Assembly (NCBI RefSeq): GCF_002483235.1
Contig: NZ_DLHN01000027.1
Span: 1,454-31,849, forward strand
Length of the DNA: 30,396 bases
Source: Pedobacter glucosidilyticus
Lineage (GTDB): Bacteria > Bacteroidota > Bacteroidia > Sphingobacteriales > Sphingobacteriaceae
Direction of reading: 5' to 3'
The notes below the pieces were generated by a model. That model saw only the letters and a list, made by a program, of their open reading frames with translations, did not search any database and was not told where the DNA came from. The first letter of the stretch is position 1; each line of letters starts with the position of its first letter. A program made the translations under genes and the position numbers. Below are positions 1-7,296 of the stretch, in pieces.

Positions 1-27
1 AACACAGTAAAGCTATCACGATTGCTT

Positions 28-207
28 TGTTCATAGCGAATGAAATGAAGCTATCCCTTCATGCAGGTTACACCATTATTTTGTCATAGCGAACCTAGTG
101 AAGCGATCTCTTCCTATAATCATAACAGAGAAGCCACGTACCTCGCCCCGACAAAGAAACCATCATTTTGTCCTCGCGATAAGGAACGAAGAAGCGACCT
201 CTTCATG
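28..207. repeat. Palindromic extragenic repeat, family A, copies 1-3
   Basis: Three related units follow each other. The clearest is 80-155, where TTTGTCATAGCGA at the left pairs with a right arm ending in GACAAA, and AGAGA-type inner arms flank a short loop. A left half (about 28-70) and a right half (about 168-207) of the same motif lie on each side. The same family recurs at about 19908-20075. Copies are degenerate, as expected for REP-like dispersed elements. The function is unknown. Confidence 0.7.
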
Positions 208-220
208 TAAATGTTCCCAG

Positions 221-299
221 TTTTTTTCCTTTCCTCCTTTTTCCTTTCCTCCTTCCCCCTTTCTCCTTTTTCCTTCCTCTTTTCTCTTTCCTCCTTTTT
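221..299 (+). repeat. 79-nt pure polypyrimidine tract
   Basis: Every base from 221 to 299 on the plus strand is C or T, arranged as irregular TTTCC/CCTTT blocks. The tract is flanked by G at 220 and A at 300. It could adopt triplex (H-DNA) or act as a replication or transcription pause site, but the sequence alone cannot show this. Confidence 0.85.
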
Positions 300-467
300 A
301 ACCAGAAAAGCACAGCTTATACTACTATCATCCGCCAGTCCGGTGCTCTGCTTAACTCCTCGTCCATTTTTCGCAAAAAGCTCCAAATGTCCTGTGGGGT
401 ACCGCTGCCGCCCCGGTTTAGCTGGGGTTGGTTTGTTATCAAAATTTATTTGAACTTTTTAATACTA

Positions 468-487
468 ATGGAACATATTTGTTCCAT
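468..487. promoter_or_regulatory. Distal operator-like inverted repeat upstream of dndC
   Basis: ATGGAACA, four bases (TATT), then TGTTCCAT form a perfect 8-bp inverted repeat. A near copy lies at 602-619, 133 bp away centre to centre. Two copies of one palindrome in front of a modification operon suggest a dimeric repressor. The regulator is not identified. Confidence 0.6.
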
Positions 488-601
488 AATTTACTGACAT
501 TAAAATGTGTGTTTTTTAGTCTTAAATATGCATATTTACTCCCTGTTACAACAATGTTAGAATTTTTAAGGTATCCATAAAATAAAATTTATTAAATTTT
601 G

Positions 602-619
602 TGGAACATTATTGTTTCA
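602..619. promoter_or_regulatory. Proximal operator-like inverted repeat at the dndC start
   Basis: TGGAACA, TTAT, TGTTTCA repeats the 468-487 motif with one mismatch. It ends 10 bp before the dndC ATG. It also follows a TAAATTTTG string (593-601) that approximates the Bacteroidota -7 element (TAnnTTTG). Binding here would block transcription or translation start of dndCDE. Confidence 0.6.
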
Positions 620-629
620 ATAAACATCT

Positions 630-1955
630 ATGGCATTAGACTTAAAATTTATTCAAGAAGAAATCATCGATCAATATTTGAACGATGAAAATCCACGCCC
701 TTGGATATTAGGTTTTTCAGGAGGAAAAGATTCTACTATGCTTTTGCAAGTAGTTTGGCTAGCATTACGTAAAATAGATCCCGTATTACGTAACAGGCAT
801 GTATACGTAGTATGTAATGATACTTTAGTAGAAAACCCTCGTATTGCTAGATTTATTCACACCACATTAGATCATATTCAAAAAGCAGCAGCAGAAGAAG
901 GTATGCCTATTTCTGTGCAGCAAACCAGCCCACGTTTAGAAGATACCTTTTGGGTTAATCTTTTAGGTAAAGGTTATCCAGCACCTAATAATACTTTTCG
1001 TTGGTGTACAGATCGTTTAAAAATAGACCCAACTACTCAATTTATTAAGAGTAAAATATCAGAAATAGGTGAAGCAATCATATTATTAGGTACAAGAAGT
1101 GATGAAAGTACGACTAGAGCAAGAAGTATCGCAAAGCATGAAAGCTATATAAAAAGCGACCGTCTAAGAAAGCATGTATTACCAAACGCTTTCGTGTTTG
1201 CTCCGATTAAAGACGTACAAACAGATGAACTTTGGACCTATCTTTTACAGGTAAACCCACCATGGGGTGGTACACATCGTGATTTAGTTACTTTATATCG
1301 GAATGCTTCGGGTGGTGATTGTCCACTAGTGATAGATACTACTACACCATCATGTGGGCAAAGCAGATTTGGCTGTTGGGTTTGTAGTGTAGTTAAACGT
1401 GACAAATCTATGGAAGCTCTTATTGATAATGGTGAAGAATGGATGGAGCCTTTAGTCGAGTTTAGGGATATGCTGGTAGATTATCGCAATGATCGTTCAT
1501 GGAGACAAATGTGGCGAAGGAATCAAGATGAAGATGCTGCCGATGAAAATAATTGGGGACCTTATCTACCAGAAAAGCGAGCTTTCATGTTAAAGAAATT
1601 ATTACAAGCTCAAAAAGAAGTTCAACAAGAGGATCCAAGTTTAATCTTAATCAATTATCAAGAATTAGTAGCCATACAAGTTACCTGGCATCGCGATTCA
1701 ATATTCGACTACAACGTAGCAGAGATTTACAACTCAGTATACGAAACACAAATGAGTAAAGAAGAATTCTCTGATGAACAGGTTTTTGAAAAAGATTTAC
1801 TGAAACAAGTGTGTGAAAATGAAGATGACTTTAAATTGATTAATGAACTATTAGAATTACAAAAATCTAAAATCATATTAGTCAATAAATATGGTATACA
1901 AAGCGATTTAGATAATCACTTAACTAATCACGCTAATAAACGCTTGGCATGTTAA
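630..1955 (+). CDS. dndC: DndC, DNA phosphorothioation PAPS-reductase-like ATPase
   Basis: This 441-aa protein belongs to the PP-loop (adenosine nucleotide alpha-hydrolase) group. The PP-loop SGGKDS is at residues 30-35, followed by the STMLLQ helix. Cysteines C231, C242, C249 and C252, the last two as CWVC, are good candidates for the [4Fe-4S] ligands known in DndC. In the Dnd pathway a cysteine desulfurase (DndA or IscS) supplies sulfur, and DndC activates the DNA backbone or transfers the sulfur so that a non-bridging oxygen is replaced. The gene leads the dndCDE operon and overlaps dndD by 7 nt. No dndA is in the window, so a housekeeping desulfurase is presumably used. At 441 aa it is on the short side for the family. 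The ATG at 630 directly follows an operator-like palindrome. Confidence 0.93.
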   Translation: MALDLKFIQEEIIDQYLNDENPRPWILGFSGGKDSTMLLQVVWLALRKIDPVLRNRHVYVVCNDTLVENPRIARFIHTTLDHIQKAAAEEGMPISVQQTSPRLEDTFWVNLLGKGYPAPNNTFRWCTDRLKIDPTTQFIKSKISEIGEAIILLGTRSDESTTRARSIAKHESYIKSDRLRKHVLPNAFVFAPIKDVQTDELWTYLLQVNPPWGGTHRDLVTLYRNASGGDCPLVIDTTTPSCGQSRFGCWVCSVVKRDKSMEALIDNGEEWMEPLVEFRDMLVDYRNDRSWRQMWRRNQDEDAADENNWGPYLPEKRAFMLKKLLQAQKEVQQEDPSLILINYQELVAIQVTWHRDSIFDYNVAEIYNSVYETQMSKEEFSDEQVFEKDLLKQVCENEDDFKLINELLELQKSKIILVNKYGIQSDLDNHLTNHANKRLAC

Positions 1956-4081
1956 TCGATCGAATTAATTTATACAATTTCAGGGCATATCAAGGAGAAC
2001 AGCAACTGTCGCTGTCTATGAACCCCGAGAAACATGTTACCATTATATCTGGCCAAAATGGTTTTGGTAAAACATCATTATTAACAGCATTGGTATGGGT
2101 GCTTTACGGGAAGTTAATGGTAGATGTAGATGAGCGTTATCGTAAAGAAGTACATGAAAGCGGAGGCTACAATCGCTATGCTTTTAAACTCATGAATCGT
2201 AACGCGTTACAAGCGGCCGCCGCTTATGAACGCTCCTTACAACAAGAGAAAGAACTAACCCAAAATGTATTAGAAACAAAACGAATCAATACAGAAATTG
2301 AGGCTTTATACAGCTTTAGTGGAAGTATTGTACTTACCAATATTTTTATTCCACATCTTTCATGTAATGAGGTTACCATTACCAGAACCTATAATACACG
2401 TAAAGAAAAAGAAGACCTAACGATTTTAATAGATGGTAGAGAAAACGAACTGACCAAAACTATAGGTCAAGAAATTTTTATCAACGATTTTATTTTACCA
2501 AAAGAGATTGCCAAATTCTTTTTCTTTGATGCCGAAAAGATAACGGCATTAGCTGAAGTTAAAAATATAGACGAGAAGCTTTATTTCAGTAAGGCTTATA
2601 ATGAAGTGCTGGGTATAAAGAAATATACAGACCTCAAACAGAATCTTGAAAATTTACAATTGAGAATTAGCAAGAAATCAGCAACAAAAGGAGATTTAAA
2701 GAAAATAGAAGAATTGCAGCAAAGACTTCATCAGAATGAAGAATTAGTTAGCTTACATAAGGAAGATTTAGAAAGAAAAGAGCAAGATTTACAAATAAAA
2801 AAGGCAGACTTAGCCGAGGCACAAGAGAAACTTGTAAGAACAGGTAATGCCATGAGCGATCACGAGTTAAATGAGTATCGTAAGATGCGTACGAACTTAA
2901 GAGAGGCTATAGCAAAAAATAAGGCTAATTTTGCTGATCTACTTGAATTAGCACCTTTTGCTATGCTCATGAGGAAAATGCAACAAATACAGCAGCAAAT
3001 TTCCTTAGAAGAAAGACAACAGCATGCTAATTTGTTAAACAATCTTTTAAAGGAGAAATACGAGGCCTTAAAGAAAGCATTTACTCAAATTAATGTTAAT
3101 CAGAATGAAATTACATCTATTTTACATGAGCATTTACAAAGCAGTGTAGCAAATGAAGTAAATATTTTATTAGGTTTTACCCAAGAGCAAACTAATCAGT
3201 TTAATAGTGTATATGCGAATCTACAAAATGCCTATGCTAAACAATTTAAAGCTTTAGTAGCAGAAGGTAAGCGATTACAGAGCAGTTATAATATTACACA
3301 TAAAAAGCTTCAAGACTCTGATTTAAAATCAAGCGATCCCGTAATTAAAGCTTTAAAAGCTACTCATAACGAGCTAAATGTAGAAGTTGAAAAGCTTACT
3401 GAGAAAATTTTACAACTTAAAATAGAAATTGCTGTTGCGGAAAGAGAGATTACTACGATTCAACGTCAATTATCTGAGCAAAGCAAGCACATTAAAGTAG
3501 AGAAACAAGATCAAGAAAAAACTGCCACTGCAACACGCCTGATTCAACAACTTGAAACTTTTATTTATCAATTGAAGACCAAGAAAAAAGTTTCCTTAGA
3601 AAAAAATATCAAAAAAGAGCTTAATAGTTTAATGCATAAGCAAGCTTTTGTTGAAAAGGTAGAGGTGAAAATAGAAGGTGATTTAATAGATATAGATCTT
3701 TATGATGTCATGGGAAACACCATAAATAAAGAGGGTTTGTCAAAAGGCGAACAGCAATTATATGCTACTGCTTTATTAAAAGCTTTAGTAACAGAGTCAA
3801 ATATCCAATTTCCTGTATTTATTGATAGTCCTTTACAAAAGTTAGATAAAAAACACGCAACTAACATTATTAAAGAGTTCTACCCATCGGTTTCTAGCCA
3901 GGTGGTGTTATTCCCACTTTTAGAAAAAGAACTTTCAGAAAATGAATATCAATTGCTATTACCAAAAATAGGGAAGGCTTATTTAATTAAACAAGAAGCT
4001 AATTATGCTTCTACTTTTGCAGATTTATATCCACAAGATTTATTTACTCAATTCAACCAAAGTTTAAAGGCTTATGTTTAG
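1949..4081 (+). CDS. dndD: DndD, SMC/RecF-like ATPase of DNA phosphorothioation
   Basis: The protein has 710 aa. The Walker A motif GQNGFGKT is at residues 35-42, following an RecF-type start (INLYNFRAYQG). A long Glu/Lys/Gln-rich central segment (about 220-580) is predicted coiled coil. An ABC signature LSKGEQQ follows at 597-603, and a Walker B FPVFID at 621-626 continues into a D-loop-like segment. This is the layout of DndD, whose ATPase activity is thought to remodel DNA during sulfur insertion together with DndC and DndE. The start overlaps dndC by 7 nt and the end overlaps dndE by 8 nt, which implies translational coupling. The gene is AT-rich (about 30-35% G+C by eye). Confidence 0.92.
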   Translation: MLIDRINLYNFRAYQGEQQLSLSMNPEKHVTIISGQNGFGKTSLLTALVWVLYGKLMVDVDERYRKEVHESGGYNRYAFKLMNRNALQAAAAYERSLQQEKELTQNVLETKRINTEIEALYSFSGSIVLTNIFIPHLSCNEVTITRTYNTRKEKEDLTILIDGRENELTKTIGQEIFINDFILPKEIAKFFFFDAEKITALAEVKNIDEKLYFSKAYNEVLGIKKYTDLKQNLENLQLRISKKSATKGDLKKIEELQQRLHQNEELVSLHKEDLERKEQDLQIKKADLAEAQEKLVRTGNAMSDHELNEYRKMRTNLREAIAKNKANFADLLELAPFAMLMRKMQQIQQQISLEERQQHANLLNNLLKEKYEALKKAFTQINVNQNEITSILHEHLQSSVANEVNILLGFTQEQTNQFNSVYANLQNAYAKQFKALVAEGKRLQSSYNITHKKLQDSDLKSSDPVIKALKATHNELNVEVEKLTEKILQLKIEIAVAEREITTIQRQLSEQSKHIKVEKQDQEKTATATRLIQQLETFIYQLKTKKKVSLEKNIKKELNSLMHKQAFVEKVEVKIEGDLIDIDLYDVMGNTINKEGLSKGEQQLYATALLKALVTESNIQFPVFIDSPLQKLDKKHATNIIKEFYPSVSSQVVLFPLLEKELSENEYQLLLPKIGKAYLIKQEANYASTFADLYPQDLFTQFNQSLKAYV

Positions 4082-4463
4082 TAATATCAAAACCTCTAAA
4101 GCCAATAAGGAGCTGGTTACACAGTTAACAAGCAGACTAAATCTTGGCCCGGAGAATATTATTGCTCGTTTAGCTTTCAGCTATTCGCTTGCTCAAGAAC
4201 GTAAGTTAGACTTAAGGCAAATGTCCGACTCGCAGGGCAAGGAGTATAATGTAAAGGTACTTTTTGGCAATTACCCAGAAGTTTATTTATCGATGTTAGC
4301 GTTGCATTATCAAATCAATATCCACCATGTAGACTTAGGTAAATACGCGAAGATGCATATAGATGACGGATTAGAGTTGATAGATAAAGCACTCAAAAAT
4401 AGAACAAATGTTACGGGAAACGATTTCCTAATAAATGAAATAGAAAAAGGCTTACAATTGTAA
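4074..4463 (+). CDS. dndE: DndE, DNA phosphorothioation protein
   Basis: This 129-aa protein matches DndE in size, position and sequence character. The segment beginning LTSRLNLGPENIIARLAF, followed by a basic helix and the FGNYPEVYLSMLALHY region, is typical of the family. DndE proteins form tetramers and bind nicked double-stranded DNA, and are needed for phosphorothioate insertion with DndC and DndD. The gene overlaps dndD by 8 nt and closes the plus-strand operon. Its final codons and stop lie inside a 36-nt perfect palindrome that acts as the shared terminator with the convergent operon. Confidence 0.9.
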   Translation: MFSNIKTSKANKELVTQLTSRLNLGPENIIARLAFSYSLAQERKLDLRQMSDSQGKEYNVKVLFGNYPEVYLSMLALHYQINIHHVDLGKYAKMHIDDGLELIDKALKNRTNVTGNDFLINEIEKGLQL

Positions 4464-4475
4464 GCCTTTTTCTAT
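4440..4475. terminator. Perfect 36-nt palindromic bidirectional terminator
   Basis: ATAGAAAAAGGCTTACAA is followed directly by its exact reverse complement. The GC-rich core (GGCTTAC/GTAAGCC) is flanked by A5 and T5 tracts on both strands, so it can terminate in both directions. It covers the dndE stop codon and lies 7 nt before the stop of the convergent 145-aa gene. Confidence 0.9.
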
Positions 4476-4481
4476 CATAAG

Positions 4482-4919
4482 TTACGCTACATCACGTTTG
4501 AAAATTTCTTGTTTAACTTTTTCTAGATCGTTAAAGCTATTTTCTCCGTTATCCATTAATTTTTGAATATAGTAAAATCCTCCGTTAGCATATTCATTAA
4601 TTAAATTGATCGCATTTTTTGGCTCCTTTAAAATATCTAAGCTTCCAGATTTTGAAATACACATACAGAGTAAAGCCTGAGCAACTTTGTCGCCGTTATT
4701 ATTTCTCATTGTATTCAGATTGAATGGCTTATCTGCTAAGGGCGATTGTAGAGGACGCTTCTCATTATAGAAAAAACCAATAGTCGCAGCCCAAGCAAAG
4801 CATTGCCATTGGTAAGAGAAAACGTAGAAACTGCCGCCTTGTTTTGTCGCAAATTTATCTATAATCGTTTCTTTTATTTTTTGCTCAAAAGTAAATTTGA
4901 TTTCAAATATATCTTCCAT
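4482..4919 (-). CDS. Uncharacterised 145-aa protein, last gene of the dnd-convergent operon
   Basis: I do not recognise a family with certainty. The protein is soluble, with no signal peptide or membrane segment. It has an aromatic block FYVFSYQWQCFAWAATIGFFY at about residues 32-52, a stretch QALLCMCISKSG, and an acidic-amphipathic C-terminal part. It begins 8 nt after the SMC-like ATPase gene and shares its operon, so it is probably a small partner of that ATPase or of the helicase. A model for DNA phosphorothioation-associated small proteins, such as TIGR04062, is worth testing. I recall its existence but cannot confirm a match. Confidence 0.75.
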   Translation of the reverse strand: MEDIFEIKFTFEQKIKETIIDKFATKQGGSFYVFSYQWQCFAWAATIGFFYNEKRPLQSPLADKPFNLNTMRNNNGDKVAQALLCMCISKSGSLDILKEPKNAINLINEYANGGFYYIQKLMDNGENSFNDLEKVKQEIFKRDVA

Positions 4920-4927
4920 GTAACGTT

Positions 4928-7081
4928 CTATTTTAATTTTGTAATACGTGTAGATACTTCGTGTAATTCGGGGTTGTCAACTTCTTTATTATATAGTTTA
5001 CTCTCCAATAGATATATTTTAGATATTTTTTCTTGATTCATAAGATCAGTAAAGCTACTGTTTTCGGTATCTACATCTTTTGTTATAACAATAGATTGGT
5101 TGAAAATGTCTTTTATACCTAATAAATATTTATGGGTAGTTGGTATATCAAAGTTGGAACTAGGTGCGTCACTAATAAAAGGATAATATGTTTCAAGGGC
5201 TTCTTGGTTTAGAGAAAGCATCGCATTGATAATACTCATCTTTTTACGGTCATGATGACTTGTATTTAAACCGGCATCAAATTCTATTGTGTAATCTTCA
5301 TTTATTTTGACTTCGCCTCTGTAGCCATTATCATGTTCAGTAAATTTATGATAGAACTCATTAGCCCTGTCTTCAATTTTACTCAGTAAGTCTTTACGTG
5401 CATTTTCTTGCACACGTTTAAAAATATCTTCTAGAAAAATTGAAATGTTCTTCCATTCTGTTTCGCTTACTGTAGTAGTCCCTGTTTTCTTACCCATTTT
5501 TTCTAGTTCTTTCTCAGCAGCTCTTAGCTCGGCCCTAAAAGATGATAACGCTTCTTTAGAAGCTACAAGTCTACGTTGTTCTCTACTTAGAATTGACCTA
5601 GAGGCCTTAATTCTGTTATCTACTAATTCTCCTTGGTCTGCTTGTTCCACAGGGTTAACGCCATGTTTCTTTTTAACGTCCTCTATTTGTTCATCAAGTT
5701 TTTTCTTTTTATCAAGCAAATTCCTTTTCCGCATTTGTAGAACCTCAATATTCTCCTCAGAGTCAATGTATTGCTTGTCTATAGAAGAAAGTGAAATGCT
5801 AAGCGAATTTGGATAGTCTTGAATAGACCCTATGAAGCGCTCAAATTTTTTAGAAAATTCTAAATTATTAGAAAATTCTTCCATCTCCTGAAGGTACTCT
5901 TCTTGTTCTTTTACCCTATTTAATATCCAATTATACGCATCTGTTCCCTCAGATGCATCTGAACCGCAAACGAAACATTGTTTACTTTCTAAAATCTCTT
6001 CCAACTTAGCCCTTCCCGGATTATCTAGATATTTTTTTTCCGGAGCGGTATCTTGAACTTCGGTATGTAACTTGATAATCTCAGCGCAATTATCAACCAT
6101 TTCTGAAATACCTCGTAATATCCATAGATTAGGCACTTGCTTACGTTGGTAATCATCTAATGTTGTCAACTGGTTCATGACATCTTTAATATCAGTTTCA
6201 TATTTATTATAGTCGTTAACCAATTTTGTGAAATTGGCTAAACCGGACATTTTTCCTTCATCTTCGGAAAGCGCAATTTCAATCTTTGTAATATTGAGTT
6301 CTATCTCGGATTTGATTTTTTCTTCCGCTTCTACTTTATGGGTGTAAAGATCTATCTTAGATATAATACCTTTAATATCTGAGTTCGTTTTATTATTATC
6401 TTTTATTTTGGTGTTTTCTAGCTTTCCTATTTTATCTTTGGCATTTTTAATTATAGTGGAAACTTTTTCATAAAATGGAAAATAAGAAATATGTTTCACT
6501 GCTGCTTTTAACGTCTCTTTGTTTCGAAAGTTAATTAGACTGTCTAAAGACTCCCCCTGAAACCATATGTAATTTCTAATTTCATCAGGAAATAAACCTC
6601 TAATAAGATCTTCTGCTTGAAAGTCAGTTTTTACCTTTGTGCCTAAATTTGAATCATAGGTTATTTTTAGAATATTATTACCAACCTGCCAAGCTTCGTC
6701 CGATTGCCAATTTTCGTGATTTAGTCGCTTTGCCGTAACTGACCTTTCAATTTCATAAAAAATGCCTTTGTCATCTTTTAAGTCTAAATTTACTACGGCT
6801 CTTACTTCATCATCAATTTCTGTGTCAAACAAAGATTTGCTATTAATAAAATCATGTCTATCCATCGCAAACTTAGTGTTGTGAGGAAAACCATTGGTAG
6901 CTCGCCATCCAATATCTGTGATATATATATTGCCAAAAAGAACCCAATAAAATGCATTGAATAATTTAGACTTACCTTTACCGCCATGACCTACAATCAA
7001 ATTCAATCCAGAAGAAAATTCTAAAGACTGGCTACCATAATAAGATTGAAAGTTTTGAATAGTTATGTTTTTAATAATCAT
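4928..7081 (-). CDS. SMC/Rad50-like ATPase with CxxC hook, dnd-associated
   Basis: The 717-aa protein starts with the RecF/SMC signature ITIQNFQSYYG and a Walker A at residues 31-38 (GHGGKGKS). Two coiled-coil arms flank a CFVCG motif (C369, C372) that resembles the Rad50 zinc hook. A Walker B-like FISDAPSS (D638) lies near the C-terminus. The usual LSxGE signature is degenerate; the segment before Walker B reads TSHHDRKKMSIINAML. It is not a second DndD by its overall sequence. It sits between a 66-aa gene (7-nt gap) and a 145-aa gene (8-nt gap) in the operon that converges on dndCDE. I infer a DNA-scanning or end-binding motor of the restriction or interference arm. Confidence 0.88.
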   Translation of the reverse strand: MIIKNITIQNFQSYYGSQSLEFSSGLNLIVGHGGKGKSKLFNAFYWVLFGNIYITDIGWRATNGFPHNTKFAMDRHDFINSKSLFDTEIDDEVRAVVNLDLKDDKGIFYEIERSVTAKRLNHENWQSDEAWQVGNNILKITYDSNLGTKVKTDFQAEDLIRGLFPDEIRNYIWFQGESLDSLINFRNKETLKAAVKHISYFPFYEKVSTIIKNAKDKIGKLENTKIKDNNKTNSDIKGIISKIDLYTHKVEAEEKIKSEIELNITKIEIALSEDEGKMSGLANFTKLVNDYNKYETDIKDVMNQLTTLDDYQRKQVPNLWILRGISEMVDNCAEIIKLHTEVQDTAPEKKYLDNPGRAKLEEILESKQCFVCGSDASEGTDAYNWILNRVKEQEEYLQEMEEFSNNLEFSKKFERFIGSIQDYPNSLSISLSSIDKQYIDSEENIEVLQMRKRNLLDKKKKLDEQIEDVKKKHGVNPVEQADQGELVDNRIKASRSILSREQRRLVASKEALSSFRAELRAAEKELEKMGKKTGTTTVSETEWKNISIFLEDIFKRVQENARKDLLSKIEDRANEFYHKFTEHDNGYRGEVKINEDYTIEFDAGLNTSHHDRKKMSIINAMLSLNQEALETYYPFISDAPSSNFDIPTTHKYLLGIKDIFNQSIVITKDVDTENSSFTDLMNQEKISKIYLLESKLYNKEVDNPELHEVSTRITKLK

Positions 7082-7088
7082 ATGGATA

Positions 7089-7289
7089 TCAACTACATAT
7101 ATTTTTAATATTAGCTATATACTGACTAACCAAGTTGTCTGGTTCGCTCGGGTCAGTTGATAAACTCGAAAGCATTTTAGCAACTTCTTTTGCTTTAGAA
7201 ATGTCTACAGTGCGTACTTCTTTTCCATCCTTTAGTGTATCATCAATCTCTTTTTCGATTAATTTATACATCTCGTCTTGTATTGCCAT
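7089..7289 (-). CDS. Small 66-aa protein between helicase and SMC-like ATPase
   Basis: This acidic, probably helical 66-aa protein has no recognisable domain. It lies 7 nt downstream of the helicase gene and 7 nt upstream of the SMC-like gene, in the same direction, so it is almost certainly translated as part of the operon. Small proteins in this position often bridge two larger subunits, but the function here is unknown. It contains no cysteine pair or metal-binding motif beyond a single Cys near the end. Confidence 0.7.
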   Translation of the reverse strand: MAIQDEMYKLIEKEIDDTLKDGKEVRTVDISKAKEVAKMLSSLSTDPSEPDNLVSQYIANIKNICS

Positions 7290-7296
7290 ATTGTAA

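Larger units (their letters stand above)
1..629. other. Non-coding leader upstream of dndC
   Basis: I see no convincing gene here. The short open frames are low-complexity and run through repeat and pyrimidine-tract sequence. The stretch contains palindromic repeat copies at about 28-207, a pure pyrimidine tract at 221-299, and an AT-rich promoter region at about 430-629 with two copies of an inverted-repeat operator. A minus-strand frame near 300-386 could be the remnant of a gene, but nothing in it is recognisable. Confidence 0.6.

Noticed and set aside
98..453. Three overlapping open frames on both strands near the window start.
   Set aside because: They run through the pyrimidine tract and give low-complexity Phe/Ser/Pro or Lys/Glu peptides; no domain or start context supports them.
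4928..7081. A second DndD.
   Set aside because: It is SMC-like, but it has a central CxxC hook and a degenerate signature motif, and is encoded with the helicase rather than with dndC and dndE.
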